The position numbers were made by a program, and so were the translations under genes. 46,473 nucleotides of DNA from Phycisphaerae bacterium (GTDB lineage: Bacteria; Planctomycetota; Phycisphaerae; UBA1845; UTPLA1), in NCBI GenBank assembly GCA_030593565.1, contig JAUVGW010000003.1, forward strand, positions 1-46,473, written 5' to 3'. The notes under the pieces are model-generated. The model did not search any database. It was not told the DNA's origin and saw only the letters and a list, made by a program, of their open reading frames with translations. Of this stretch, positions 27,025-35,101 are shown piece by piece. How positions within the stretch are numbered: position 1 is the first letter of the stretch; every line of letters begins with the position of its first letter.

Positions 27025-27462
27025 TCAGGGCGGGTCGATCCCCCCGCCTCCGCCTTCCACGCCCTCTCGCCGCATCGTCGACCTTGACGAAATATCAAAG
27101 CTGCCACCGCCCATAAGCCCACCGGTAAACGACGCGCGGCTGAACGGAATGCTCACCTCGACCCAGACCTCGACGTCCGAGCCGCTCATCGAACTCACGT
27201 TGCTCGTCGTCGTGTGCCCCGTCAGATCCGCCCCAGCCATCGATGCGTCCACGGCCGTATCCACGTCGTCCATCGTCCCGCCTGGCAACGCCGCAGCGCG
27301 CGCTCCCTCGCGCGAGGCGAGCGTGACAGTCTGGCGAGTCATATAGGCATATCCCACTTCCAGCGCGCCAAGCATGGCCAGCAGGAAAAGTGGGGCGATG
27401 ACCGCCATTTCCACTACTGCGGTTCCCCTGTGATGATACCTTCCTATCTTGGTTTTTTTCAT
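27025..27462 (-). CDS. TadE-like pseudopilin
   Basis: Internal start at 27462: MKKTKIGRYHHRGTAVVEMAVIAPLFLLAMLGALEVGYAYMTRQTVTLASREGARAAAL. Confidence 0.88.
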   Translation of the reverse strand: MKKTKIGRYHHRGTAVVEMAVIAPLFLLAMLGALEVGYAYMTRQTVTLASREGARAAALPGGTMDDVDTAVDASMAGADLTGHTTTSNVSSMSGSDVEVWVEVSIPFSRASFTGGLMGGGSFDISSRSTMRREGVEGGGGGIDPP

Positions 27463-28019
27463 AGCACTTCCCACCATCCGGAATAGGTTGAGACAAGCAC
27501 AAATGCCGTCCCGATACTCAACGGAACGGCATATGGCAAAACACCGGTTGATCTGCTCAGGCTCTTGGCCGAACCGAATTCTCCGAAAGCCGTCTTCACG
27601 GTGCCTACTTTGGCCAACAGCACACCCAAATTCGTCGCCGCCTGAAACCAGCAACGGCGATAGACAATCAAACCCAGCGCCAACACGCCGCCCGCAAGCC
27701 CCCCGGCGATCACCGCCCAAAAGGTCGCGGTCGGGCCTAACCATGCGCCGAGTGCCGCCATGAACTTGACGTCCCCCGCGCCCATGCCGTGCATCAGCCA
27801 CAGAACGATCAACAGCCCCAAGCCCGTCCCGAGCCCCATCAGACCCGCTTGCACACCGGCCCATCCGAAATAGATACCCTGCGCTGCGAGCCCTGTGGCC
27901 GCGATCGTTCCGTTTAGCCAGTTTGGGACGCGATGACGCCGAACGTCGCTCCAGCATGCTACGAGCATCGCTGGAACGATCGCGGCCCCCATCAGTTCTG
28001 CGTAACCCAACTCCGACAT
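27459..28019 (-). CDS. Prepilin peptidase (A24 family, CpaA/TadV-like)
   Basis: ACWSDVRRHRVPNWLN and HGMGAGDVKFMAALGAWLGP: both catalytic Asp motifs. Confidence 0.9.
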   Translation of the reverse strand: MSELGYAELMGAAIVPAMLVACWSDVRRHRVPNWLNGTIAATGLAAQGIYFGWAGVQAGLMGLGTGLGLLIVLWLMHGMGAGDVKFMAALGAWLGPTATFWAVIAGGLAGGVLALGLIVYRRCWFQAATNLGVLLAKVGTVKTAFGEFGSAKSLSRSTGVLPYAVPLSIGTAFVLVSTYSGWWEVL

Positions 28020-28087
28020 CTACTCACCCAATGTTTCCATAACTGTTGGCTGCCTCGTCGTGAAACACTCCTCCGGAACGACACACC

Positions 28088-28119
28088 CGACGGGCGGAGT
28101 CGCTCGACTCCGCCCGTCG
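28088..28119. other. Perfect 15-bp hairpin between flp and prepilin peptidase
   Basis: CGACGGGCGGAGTCG-ct-CGACTCCGCCCGTCG. Confidence 0.8.
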
Positions 28120-28209
28120 TGCGTCATACGGAATGCGCTCTCCATTTCCCGCCGCCAATCCCAACGTCGCGTGAGGTTCACACATCGCCGAAACTGGGCG
28201 GCCGATTGA

Positions 28210-28368
28210 CTACAACGAGCCTTCGATATCCGCAAACGTCGAGGATACCTTGGTCCCGAGGGCAGTAATCGCGCCGAGCGCAACCACGATAATCAGTGCC
28301 AGCATGACCGCATACTCAGTTGCAGTCGCACCATCCTCGTCCTTCAAGAAACTCCAAAAAGCCTTCAT
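28210..28368 (-). CDS. Flp-family type IVb pilin
   Basis: MKAFWSFLKDEDGATATEYAVMLALIIVVALGAITALGTKVSSTFADIEGSL: short leader, G|ATATEY processing site, hydrophobic helix. Confidence 0.93.
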   Translation of the reverse strand: MKAFWSFLKDEDGATATEYAVMLALIIVVALGAITALGTKVSSTFADIEGSL

Positions 28369-29100
28369 CGCACGATCTCCTTTCCCACGGACAGCGCACA
28401 TTTCACATTTACTGTCCTGGTGATCCCCGGCATCCAGCCGTTAATCACCCCCCTTGGTCTGGGTCCCCCCACCGTGAAGGGACTTACCCATGACAGCATC
28501 CCTTCTGTCGGCCCCGAAACGGAATACTGTGGCTCGCGTGCCGCTCGCATGGTTTGCGCGCCGGCGCGGCCGAAGCTTCTAGCATGTTCTGGCGATAGCC
28601 CCTCCCGCCGGGCTCTCGTGCCAGCGGGGTTCCGAGATGGATGGGCCTCCCGAGCGAGATGCCGTAGCCGGCGCTCTCCCATCGGGACGCATCCACCTCC
28701 ATGCGGTCGATGCGGCCGACCCTTGATGTGGCCCTTTGTCCCACAACCCACGGTCGGTCGGGCCTTCGCCTTATTCTCAGTGCTGCAATCGGCGAAAGCC
28801 TTTTTCAACATAAGAAACAATAAGCAGGCGGGCAAACCGAAAAAACCGTATTGATAACAGCGTTCCATAATCGGATCGCTCCCGAAGCGCCAGGCCTAAC
28901 AGCACTGATATTCAATATCGGTTCAGACCCCCGGCGGAGTTTCTTTCTTCTCCATTCGGACCTGTTTTCCAACGGGCTGTAAATGCCGAAACGCAACCGA
29001 AGACGGGAACAATCGAGAATGCCCGTTATTATGGGACGCGACAGGGACAACGCAATCTTCTCCAACTCGAGACCCCCGCTCCTATGACAGACCCCCACGA

Positions 29101-29255
29101 CAGGGCAATCCCAAGAATGGCCGGGCGGTGGTCTTTGCAGGGGTTTGCGCGCTCGTGTAGCGGCCGATCCCCGTGTCGGCCGTCGGAAACCGTTGGTGTT
29201 CTCCGGCCGACACGGGGGTCGGCCGCTACATCCGCCATTCTTGCGATTGCCCTGA
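29101..29255. repeat. About 155-bp inverted-repeat element with nested arms (family TAGCGGCCGACCCCCGTGTCGGCCG)
   Basis: Outer CAGGGCAATCCCAAGAATGG / CCATTCTTGCGATTGCCCTG; inner arms 29158-29182 and 29204-29228. Confidence 0.8.
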
Positions 29256-29382
29256 CACCCACGATCGCTGGCCAGGCAAGGCGCGTCAACAAGTGGACAG
29301 TGGCCCCATGATCTCTCCCCTCTGTCCGAGGCCAATCGCCAAAAAGACGAGCCTGATCCACAGCCCTGATTAGCCTGCGCCG

Positions 29383-30906
29383 ATGTACTCAAACATGGCG
29401 CTGCAATCCGAGAAGCCCGCCGCCGAGACTGAAGCGCGACCTGCCACGTTCGCGGCGTACGCACACGGTCCACGCCCTCCTCACGCGGCCGCCATTTCCC
29501 AAGGCGCTTCAACGAGTAGGACGCAGGGGCTTGGTGACGCGTCCGACGCGCAAAAATGGCGCGTTCCTGCCCGGGGAACGCTCCAGACGCCGCATCGCTG
29601 GGCATTCTTGCCGCTTCTCGCCCTGACCGGCATGTACCTGTTCCTGGCCCCCACCACAGCGCGACAGGAAAACAAAGACTGGAGCCATCTATGGCTCGGC
29701 GGACGCATGATTGCCACCGGCCACGCGGATCGGATGTATGATCCACAACTCCAGGTCGAAGTGTATCGCCAAGCCCACCCGTCGCACGCCCCACCGGCCG
29801 TTTGGCGGGAACGGAACGAGATTCTCGGGTGTTTCAACTACCCCCCACCAGCAGCGTTGGCGTACGCTCCACTGAGCTGGATGCCCATGGGCACGGCCGC
29901 CATCGTCAATGCCTACCTCACGATCGCCCTTATCTTCGTCATCGCCTGGATGCTCATTCGCCCAGAACGCCTGGCAGCCCATGATAAGAGGGAAAACAGG
30001 GGTTCAGAGACGCCGTTCCTGGCCGCGAGACCCACCGGCGAGACGCCGGTGCCACAGTTTCGCCACTGGCTGCTAGCCTCGGCATGGCCGCTGGTTGTCG
30101 TCGCCTTCCTTGCATACCCCCCCTTCTTCATCAACCTCTCTATCGGCCAGAACGCCGTCGTCACAACCTTCGTATTGACAGTGGTTTACTGCCTGTGCAG
30201 AAGTGGCCGCGATTTCGCGGCTGGCCTCGCCCTCGGCCTGCTCATTTGCAAGCCGAACTGGCTGCTGGCGCTGGGTTGGATACCGTTGATCCACGGTCGA
30301 TGGCGTATGCTCGCCGGAACGGCGGTCAGCGCCGCCGCCGTCGTCGCAGGCACGGTCCTGGTCCTCGGGATCAAGCCGTTCCTTGACTACGCCTCCCTGT
30401 TCCAGAACGTCAGCCACCTCAACGAACTGCCCGACTATGCGCTTAACTTGAAATACAGCGGCCTCGGAATGTTCCGCAAATGGCTCGGGGCTGATTCGAT
30501 TGCCGCAAATGTTGCTGGATACGTAAGTTGCGCGATCGTGATTCTCGTGACGTGGCGTGCGACCCGGGGGTTGTGGCGTCCGGGGACCGATGGCTTTCGG
30601 CGTCTGGCGGCCTGCGGGCTCGTGGCGGCACTGTGGATCAATCCGCACCTGAATTATTACGACCTTGTCCCAATCGCCCTTGTCATCATTGCAGTGGCAC
30701 CGGACATCCGTACCCTACGCCCATGGCATAGAAATAGCATCTTCGCGTGCGGCGTCGTGCTCCTGACGTACGCCGCGGTGCCGTGGGATAGACTGTGGGG
30801 GTGGGGCTCAATCCTGCCAGTTCCGACGATCGCAATCCTCGCCCTATGGGCTTGGTTCGTCCACGGCAACAAAAAAAGTTCTTCTACCAACCACGCCGGG
30901 GCTTGA
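29383..30906 (+). CDS. Polyprenol-phosphate-mannose-dependent glycosyltransferase-like membrane protein (GT87 / DUF2029)
   Basis: Multiple TM helices; DWSHLWLGGRMIATGHADRMYDPQLQ, FNYPPPAALAYAPLSWMP, FINLSIGQNAVVTTFVL, GLLICKPNWLLALGWIPLIHGRWR. Confidence 0.82.
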   Translation: MYSNMALQSEKPAAETEARPATFAAYAHGPRPPHAAAISQGASTSRTQGLGDASDAQKWRVPARGTLQTPHRWAFLPLLALTGMYLFLAPTTARQENKDWSHLWLGGRMIATGHADRMYDPQLQVEVYRQAHPSHAPPAVWRERNEILGCFNYPPPAALAYAPLSWMPMGTAAIVNAYLTIALIFVIAWMLIRPERLAAHDKRENRGSETPFLAARPTGETPVPQFRHWLLASAWPLVVVAFLAYPPFFINLSIGQNAVVTTFVLTVVYCLCRSGRDFAAGLALGLLICKPNWLLALGWIPLIHGRWRMLAGTAVSAAAVVAGTVLVLGIKPFLDYASLFQNVSHLNELPDYALNLKYSGLGMFRKWLGADSIAANVAGYVSCAIVILVTWRATRGLWRPGTDGFRRLAACGLVAALWINPHLNYYDLVPIALVIIAVAPDIRTLRPWHRNSIFACGVVLLTYAAVPWDRLWGWGSILPVPTIAILALWAWFVHGNKKSSSTNHAGA

Positions 30907-32011
30907 GTCGCCATCGGCCCGCCCCGTCGCGCTGTTCTGGGGCCGAACCATTCGAATCCAGACCACCGCGCCACCACGCCGTGAACGATACGAGCGTCTG
31001 GTCGATGACAGCCGGGGCGATGTCGCTACGCAACTGCGCGACGTTGCGTACTGCCCATGCGGGCGTGCGGCCGAGGTACACTTCAATCTCGTGCCACTCG
31101 CCACCGCGCAGTATTTGCGCAGTTGCGGCGTAGTCCGGCTCGTCGGTCTCGTCTTCGTCATATTCGCCGTCGCTGGCAAACCGATCGGCCTCAAAATCAC
31201 CGCGCTGCCATTTCGCGAGAAACGCCTGGGGATGTTCAGCCGGGATCAGGCGATCGTCCAAGGCGAGGATCAGGTCCCCGGCTTTCAACACGTTCTCAGC
31301 GGAATCAACGGCGACCCGCTGGACCAGGATGGCCGCATGGCCCGTCGGCACACGGGGATCGTCCTGGTGGCGCGGGAAAGTGAGGTCGGCCCCTGTCAGG
31401 AGCGATGGGGTGAAACCCCCCTTTCCTTCCGTGAGGCGTACGCCCTCTCCGCCGCGGAGGATACCCAGCCGGCAGGTCGTGCCAGGCGTCTGATTGGCCA
31501 TCCACTTCAGGAATCGATCCGCGGGGTATTCCCGGCTACTCCAACGTCCGTTTAGTGAGATGATCAGGTCACCGCGTCGCAGGCCCGCGCGATCGGCGGC
31601 CGTTTCCGGCACGACATGCTGAAACGCCAACGCCGATCGGCCCACTGGAATCCGCGCATCATCAGACATCGTGACTTTCTCAGGTTGCGATACCCCAAGG
31701 AATGCGCCGCCCGGACCCAGCGCTTCCGTCAAGTAGATGTCCTTGACAATCTGCCTGATACGCCGGCGGACTTCATACCGGCCGCCCTCCCGGAAGGCCT
31801 GCCGCAACGGCCCATAGCAGTCGGGTCCCCTGCGGATGAGCGCCGTGGTCGCATCTTCGCGGACCAGCCAACGAACGGCGCCCAGGTCCTGTATCAGTTG
31901 TTCCACGGAGCGTTCAGTGGCGTCGGTTCCGTCGTCTGCCCTCGTTTGCGCAACCCATGCGAGGCCCGACAGAATCGAGATCGGAATCAACCATTGTGTG
32001 ACTTGCGACAT
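30884..32011 (-). CDS. PDZ-domain protein with signal peptide
   Basis: MSQVTQWLIPISILSGLAWVAQTRA; two PDZ-like segments (FQHVVPETAADRAGLRRGDLIISLNGR; VQRVAVDSAENVLKAGDLILALDDRLI). ATG at 32026 also possible. Confidence 0.75.
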   Translation of the reverse strand: MSQVTQWLIPISILSGLAWVAQTRADDGTDATERSVEQLIQDLGAVRWLVREDATTALIRRGPDCYGPLRQAFREGGRYEVRRRIRQIVKDIYLTEALGPGGAFLGVSQPEKVTMSDDARIPVGRSALAFQHVVPETAADRAGLRRGDLIISLNGRWSSREYPADRFLKWMANQTPGTTCRLGILRGGEGVRLTEGKGGFTPSLLTGADLTFPRHQDDPRVPTGHAAILVQRVAVDSAENVLKAGDLILALDDRLIPAEHPQAFLAKWQRGDFEADRFASDGEYDEDETDEPDYAATAQILRGGEWHEIEVYLGRTPAWAVRNVAQLRSDIAPAVIDQTLVSFTAWWRGGLDSNGSAPEQRDGAGRWRLKPRRGW

Positions 32012-32734
32012 CGCGATCTCCCGCATCGTTGATTGGTCATTGACGTTCCCCGAATCCGGGTTGACGTAGGTCTTCCTCGCCGAGCTTCTTCTGGGAGCCT
32101 GACGCAAGCCTGTGGCACCGGCACCAATGCCCGTGTTTCATCGCGGAAGTGTCGCCCGCGCCACAGGAGATTCTGGAAATAGGTTCTTAATGGGACGTGC
32201 GAAACGATTCAAGGACCGGCTACAGCCGTGGTGTCGGCTGACCGATGATGTTCACCGTCACAGCCGATGTGACGTGCCCTACGGGTGCTTTCCGGACGAT
32301 AGGGGAAAAACGAATGAGAACCGCATTTGCCATCACTTGCATCACCTGTTTCTGCATTCTGTTCTTGGCAGCATAAGATTCGGTTTCGGTTGGCGGTTTG
32401 ACCGGCGGCGGCAGCCGCAGACGGGTGTTGATGAGGCGGTCGAAGAGGCGACTTGATCGACCACCAGCGGCAGCGAGAACCCATGGGGGTTCGACGGCTA
32501 CTCGTTCGCGGACGTCTACGCTGTGGCCGGGACGAGCGCGGTGAAATCCCTTGTTCGGCCCTGGACATGCGGAACAGGGCCTTTGGCGACAACCCGACCG
32601 GCATCGAGACCGATTGGCCCGCCTCCTTCCCGAAATCTTCCACTCTCTGCAGGAAAATCGAACCGACTTCTCCGGACGGGGATAAGCCTGATAACGTTCT
32701 CAAAATGACCGATTCTCGCGATGAAGAACGTGGA

Positions 32735-32815
32735 CTTCAGCCCGCGCGGCGTTGTGCCCCTCTGTACGGGCCACGCACTCACGAGCGAACGCGCGGGCTA
32801 AAGCCCGCAGCTCTT
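32735..32815. repeat. Imperfect inverted repeat CTTCAGCCCGCGCG...CGCGCGGGCTAAAGCCCGC
   Basis: Complementary GCCCGCGCG / CGCGCGGGC arms in non-coding DNA. Confidence 0.5.
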
Positions 32816-32994
32816 TGGATTTACCGGAATGTAGCAACCGATTTCGTCGTTTAGCCGCGACCCAGTGAGGACGACCAAGGAGGGAGTCCGAACGAGCGCG
32901 TTGAGGGCGCGCTCCCCCGCGGATCGCGGCTTAACAGTGTGCCGGCCGACGAACTTGTTACAGCCCCCACTCGCACAGGCTCAGGCGATTGGAT

Positions 32995-33023
32995 TTGCAT
33001 TCGCCTTCGCCTTTTGCTATGAC
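32995..33023 (+). promoter_or_regulatory. Putative sigma-70-type promoter for the structured RNA
   Basis: TTGCAT - 17 nt - TATGAC. Confidence 0.45.
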
Positions 33024-33029
33024 AGATAT

Positions 33030-33280
33030 AGTAGGGAGTGGTATCCCTGCCATGTTCGATCACGGAGGCTCTGATTTTTTGAACCGTTTAGCCTGAATCT
33101 TTTGGGTGCGAGACGGCGAAGCTCTGGGGCGAACTCCGAAACCTCGGAGAGGTCCGATCTTCCCATGACGCTCCCACCTTGTTTGGTGGGGTTCAAAAAA
33201 TGGCTTCCGACCGGCATTGCGGTGGAGATGTCGCTCACTAGCAACCGAGACCCGTCCCGCGCAAGTGAGGCGGGTCTTCT
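33030..33280 (+). ncRNA. Candidate structured RNA, possibly 6S (SsrS)-like
   Basis: Upstream promoter-like boxes; long-range stem TTTTTTGAACC (33075-33085) / GGTTCAAAAAA (33190-33200) extended by GGAGGC/GCTTCC; apical hairpin CTCCGA-AACC-TCGGAG (33134-33149); hairpin CCCACC-TTGTTT-GGTGGG; terminator-like AGACCCG..CGGGTCT + TCTTTT at 33248-33283. Confidence 0.45.
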
Positions 33281-33288
33281 TTTGGAGG

Positions 33289-33373
33289 AAAAAAGGGGTC
33301 AGGCAACTTTATCTTGGCCGACCTCTCGGATAGAGCGATGACTCCGACGATAAAGTAGCCTGACCCCTTTTTT
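33289..33373 (+). repeat. 84-bp inverted-repeat element, copy A (A6GGGGTCAGGC..GCCTGACCCCT6)
   Basis: 25-bp terminal inverted repeats with one mismatch; reverse complement identical to copy B at 33931-34014. Confidence 0.9.
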
Positions 33374-33377
33374 GTTC

Positions 33378-33920
33378 TCAAGCCCCGAACCACGCGGGCG
33401 CGAAATGCACGGCCGCGTGCAGCAGGCCCAGTGTATACAGCCCCGCCACCACGTCATCCAGCACCACGCCCCAGCCGCCGGGCAGGCGTCGCTCGATCCA
33501 AGTGGCAGGCCAGATCTTCACGATATCGATGGCTCGCTCGACGAAGAACGCCGCCACCACGATCTGCCACGTCAGCGGCAGCGCGAACACGGCGATCAGG
33601 TAGCCCGGTATCTCGTCGATCACGTTCTTCGAGCTGTCCTTCTCACCGAGCACTTTGTCCGCGCGGTCGGCTATCCAGACCGACAGCAGCGTGAAGACGA
33701 CCACGAACACCGCGTATGCCGGCCAACCGATCTTCAGCCAACCGATCAGCGCGAGGTACAGCGGCACCCCCACCACCGCGACGGCCACCGTACCGGACGC
33801 GAACGGCACGAACCCCAAGTAGGCCAGGGAACCGCAGAACAGGAACAAGCGGTCCAAACCGCTACGTCCCTCGGTGGGCTGTGTCGGCTGCTCAGTCAAG
33901 ATGGGGTCTTCCCTCCGCAC
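33378..33920 (-). CDS. pgpA: Phosphatidylglycerophosphatase A
   Basis: LAYLGFVPFASGTVAVAVVGVPLYLALIG, KDSSKNVIDEIPGYLIAVFALP, AFFVERAIDIVKIWPATWIERRLPGGWGVVLDDVVAGLYTLGLLH match PgpA motifs. Confidence 0.88.
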   Translation of the reverse strand: MRREDPILTEQPTQPTEGRSGLDRLFLFCGSLAYLGFVPFASGTVAVAVVGVPLYLALIGWLKIGWPAYAVFVVVFTLLSVWIADRADKVLGEKDSSKNVIDEIPGYLIAVFALPLTWQIVVAAFFVERAIDIVKIWPATWIERRLPGGWGVVLDDVVAGLYTLGLLHAAVHFAPAWFGA

Positions 33921-33930
33921 GGAAAAAAGG

Positions 33931-34014
33931 AAAAAAGGGGTCAGGCTACTTTATCGTCGGAGTCATCGCTCTATCCGAGAGGTCGGCCAAGATAAAGTTG
34001 CCTGACCCCTTTTT
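33931..34014 (-). repeat. 84-bp inverted-repeat element, copy B
   Basis: Exact reverse complement of copy A over 84 bp. Confidence 0.9.
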
Positions 34015-34025
34015 CCCGCCGCAAG

Positions 34026-34916
34026 TTACTGTTGAAAATGCCGCGCCAGCAAAACGCCGTATCGCTCCACGGTCGCCGGCGAAACGTGATCGCGATTTGT
34101 CCAGATTCCCAGCGCCAGTGCGTCCCCGCACGAACACGTTGCCGGGGACTCCCCCGCCATCGACCGGAGCGTGGCCTTGATCAAGGCCACACAGTTCGTC
34201 GTCGCGGCCTCCACGTTGCCGATGATCTCGGCGAGCAAGGCCTGTTTGTCCTTCGACGGATCGTGGGGCCGCCAGCAGTCGTAGTCCGTCGGCAATGCAA
34301 CGAGCGCGTAGCACATCTCCGCCTCGCGCGCGAGTTTCGCTTCGGGCATGCACGTCATTCCAATCAAGTCCCCACCCCATGACCGGTGCATTCGACTCTC
34401 CGCGATCGTCGAAAACGCCGGGCCCTCCATGCAAACGTACGTTCCCCCATCGTGCACGGTCGTCTCGATCCCGTCGGCGGACGCCAACAAAGCCCGCCGC
34501 AAGGAGGGGCAGAACGGCTCGGCGAATTCCGCGTGGACGGCAAGGCCCGGCTCGTCGAAGAAGGTCGTGGGCCGCCGCGTCGTCTTGTCGATGATCTGGT
34601 CCACGAGCACCAGGTCTCGCGGCCGGAGCTCCTCGCGCAAGCTGCCGGTCGCCCCACTCGCGATAACATGGGTGACACCCAGTGCCTTCAGGGCGTATAT
34701 ATTGGCCCGATATGGGACGGCCGAGGGACAAAACACGTGCCCATCTCCGTGGCGAGCCAGGAAGGCGATCTCGACACCCTCCCATGTCGCGCGGATGATC
34801 GGCCCGCTGGGCTTGCCAAACGGCGTGGCGGCGTCATGTGAATCGCCTCTCACCTCGCCCAACAGCGTCTGTCCCAGCCCAGTGCCGCCGATGATGCCGA
34901 TAATCGGTTCCGCCAT
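34026..34916 (-). CDS. S-methyl-5'-thioadenosine phosphorylase / PNP-family phosphorylase
   Basis: IIGIIGGTGLGQTLLG, IRATWEGVEIAFLARHGDGHVFCPSAVPYRANIYALKALGVTHVIASGATGSLREELRPRDLVLVDQIIDKT, YVCMEGPAFSTIAESRMHRSWGGDLIGMTCMPEAKLAREAEMCYALVALPTDYD. Confidence 0.92.
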   Translation of the reverse strand: MAEPIIGIIGGTGLGQTLLGEVRGDSHDAATPFGKPSGPIIRATWEGVEIAFLARHGDGHVFCPSAVPYRANIYALKALGVTHVIASGATGSLREELRPRDLVLVDQIIDKTTRRPTTFFDEPGLAVHAEFAEPFCPSLRRALLASADGIETTVHDGGTYVCMEGPAFSTIAESRMHRSWGGDLIGMTCMPEAKLAREAEMCYALVALPTDYDCWRPHDPSKDKQALLAEIIGNVEAATTNCVALIKATLRSMAGESPATCSCGDALALGIWTNRDHVSPATVERYGVLLARHFQQ

Positions 34917-35101
34917 GTCGTGTCCCTCGAGCACCAAATCGCTGAATCCGCTGCAATGGTGAACGGTCGTTCTTCCGGTATCTTTGTTGTGGTGGCATCC
35001 TTGACACCTGCCGCCGCGATGTCAAGAACCGCCCGAGGGCGCGCCAACAATTCCCCCGTGTGGCATACCGGCAGCCGTGGCCCGGCATAGAATTAGGCAG
35101 G

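Noticed and set aside
28484-28744. Minus-strand ORF upstream of flp (MEVDASRWESAGYGISLGRPIHLGTPLAREPGGRG...)
   Set aside because: Partly protein-like, but no recognisable family or clear start context; could be a remnant, so not called.
33017-33244. 75-aa minus-strand ORF over the RNA candidate
   Set aside because: The promoter-like boxes, stems and T-run terminator are all oriented on the plus strand; kept only as the alternative explanation.
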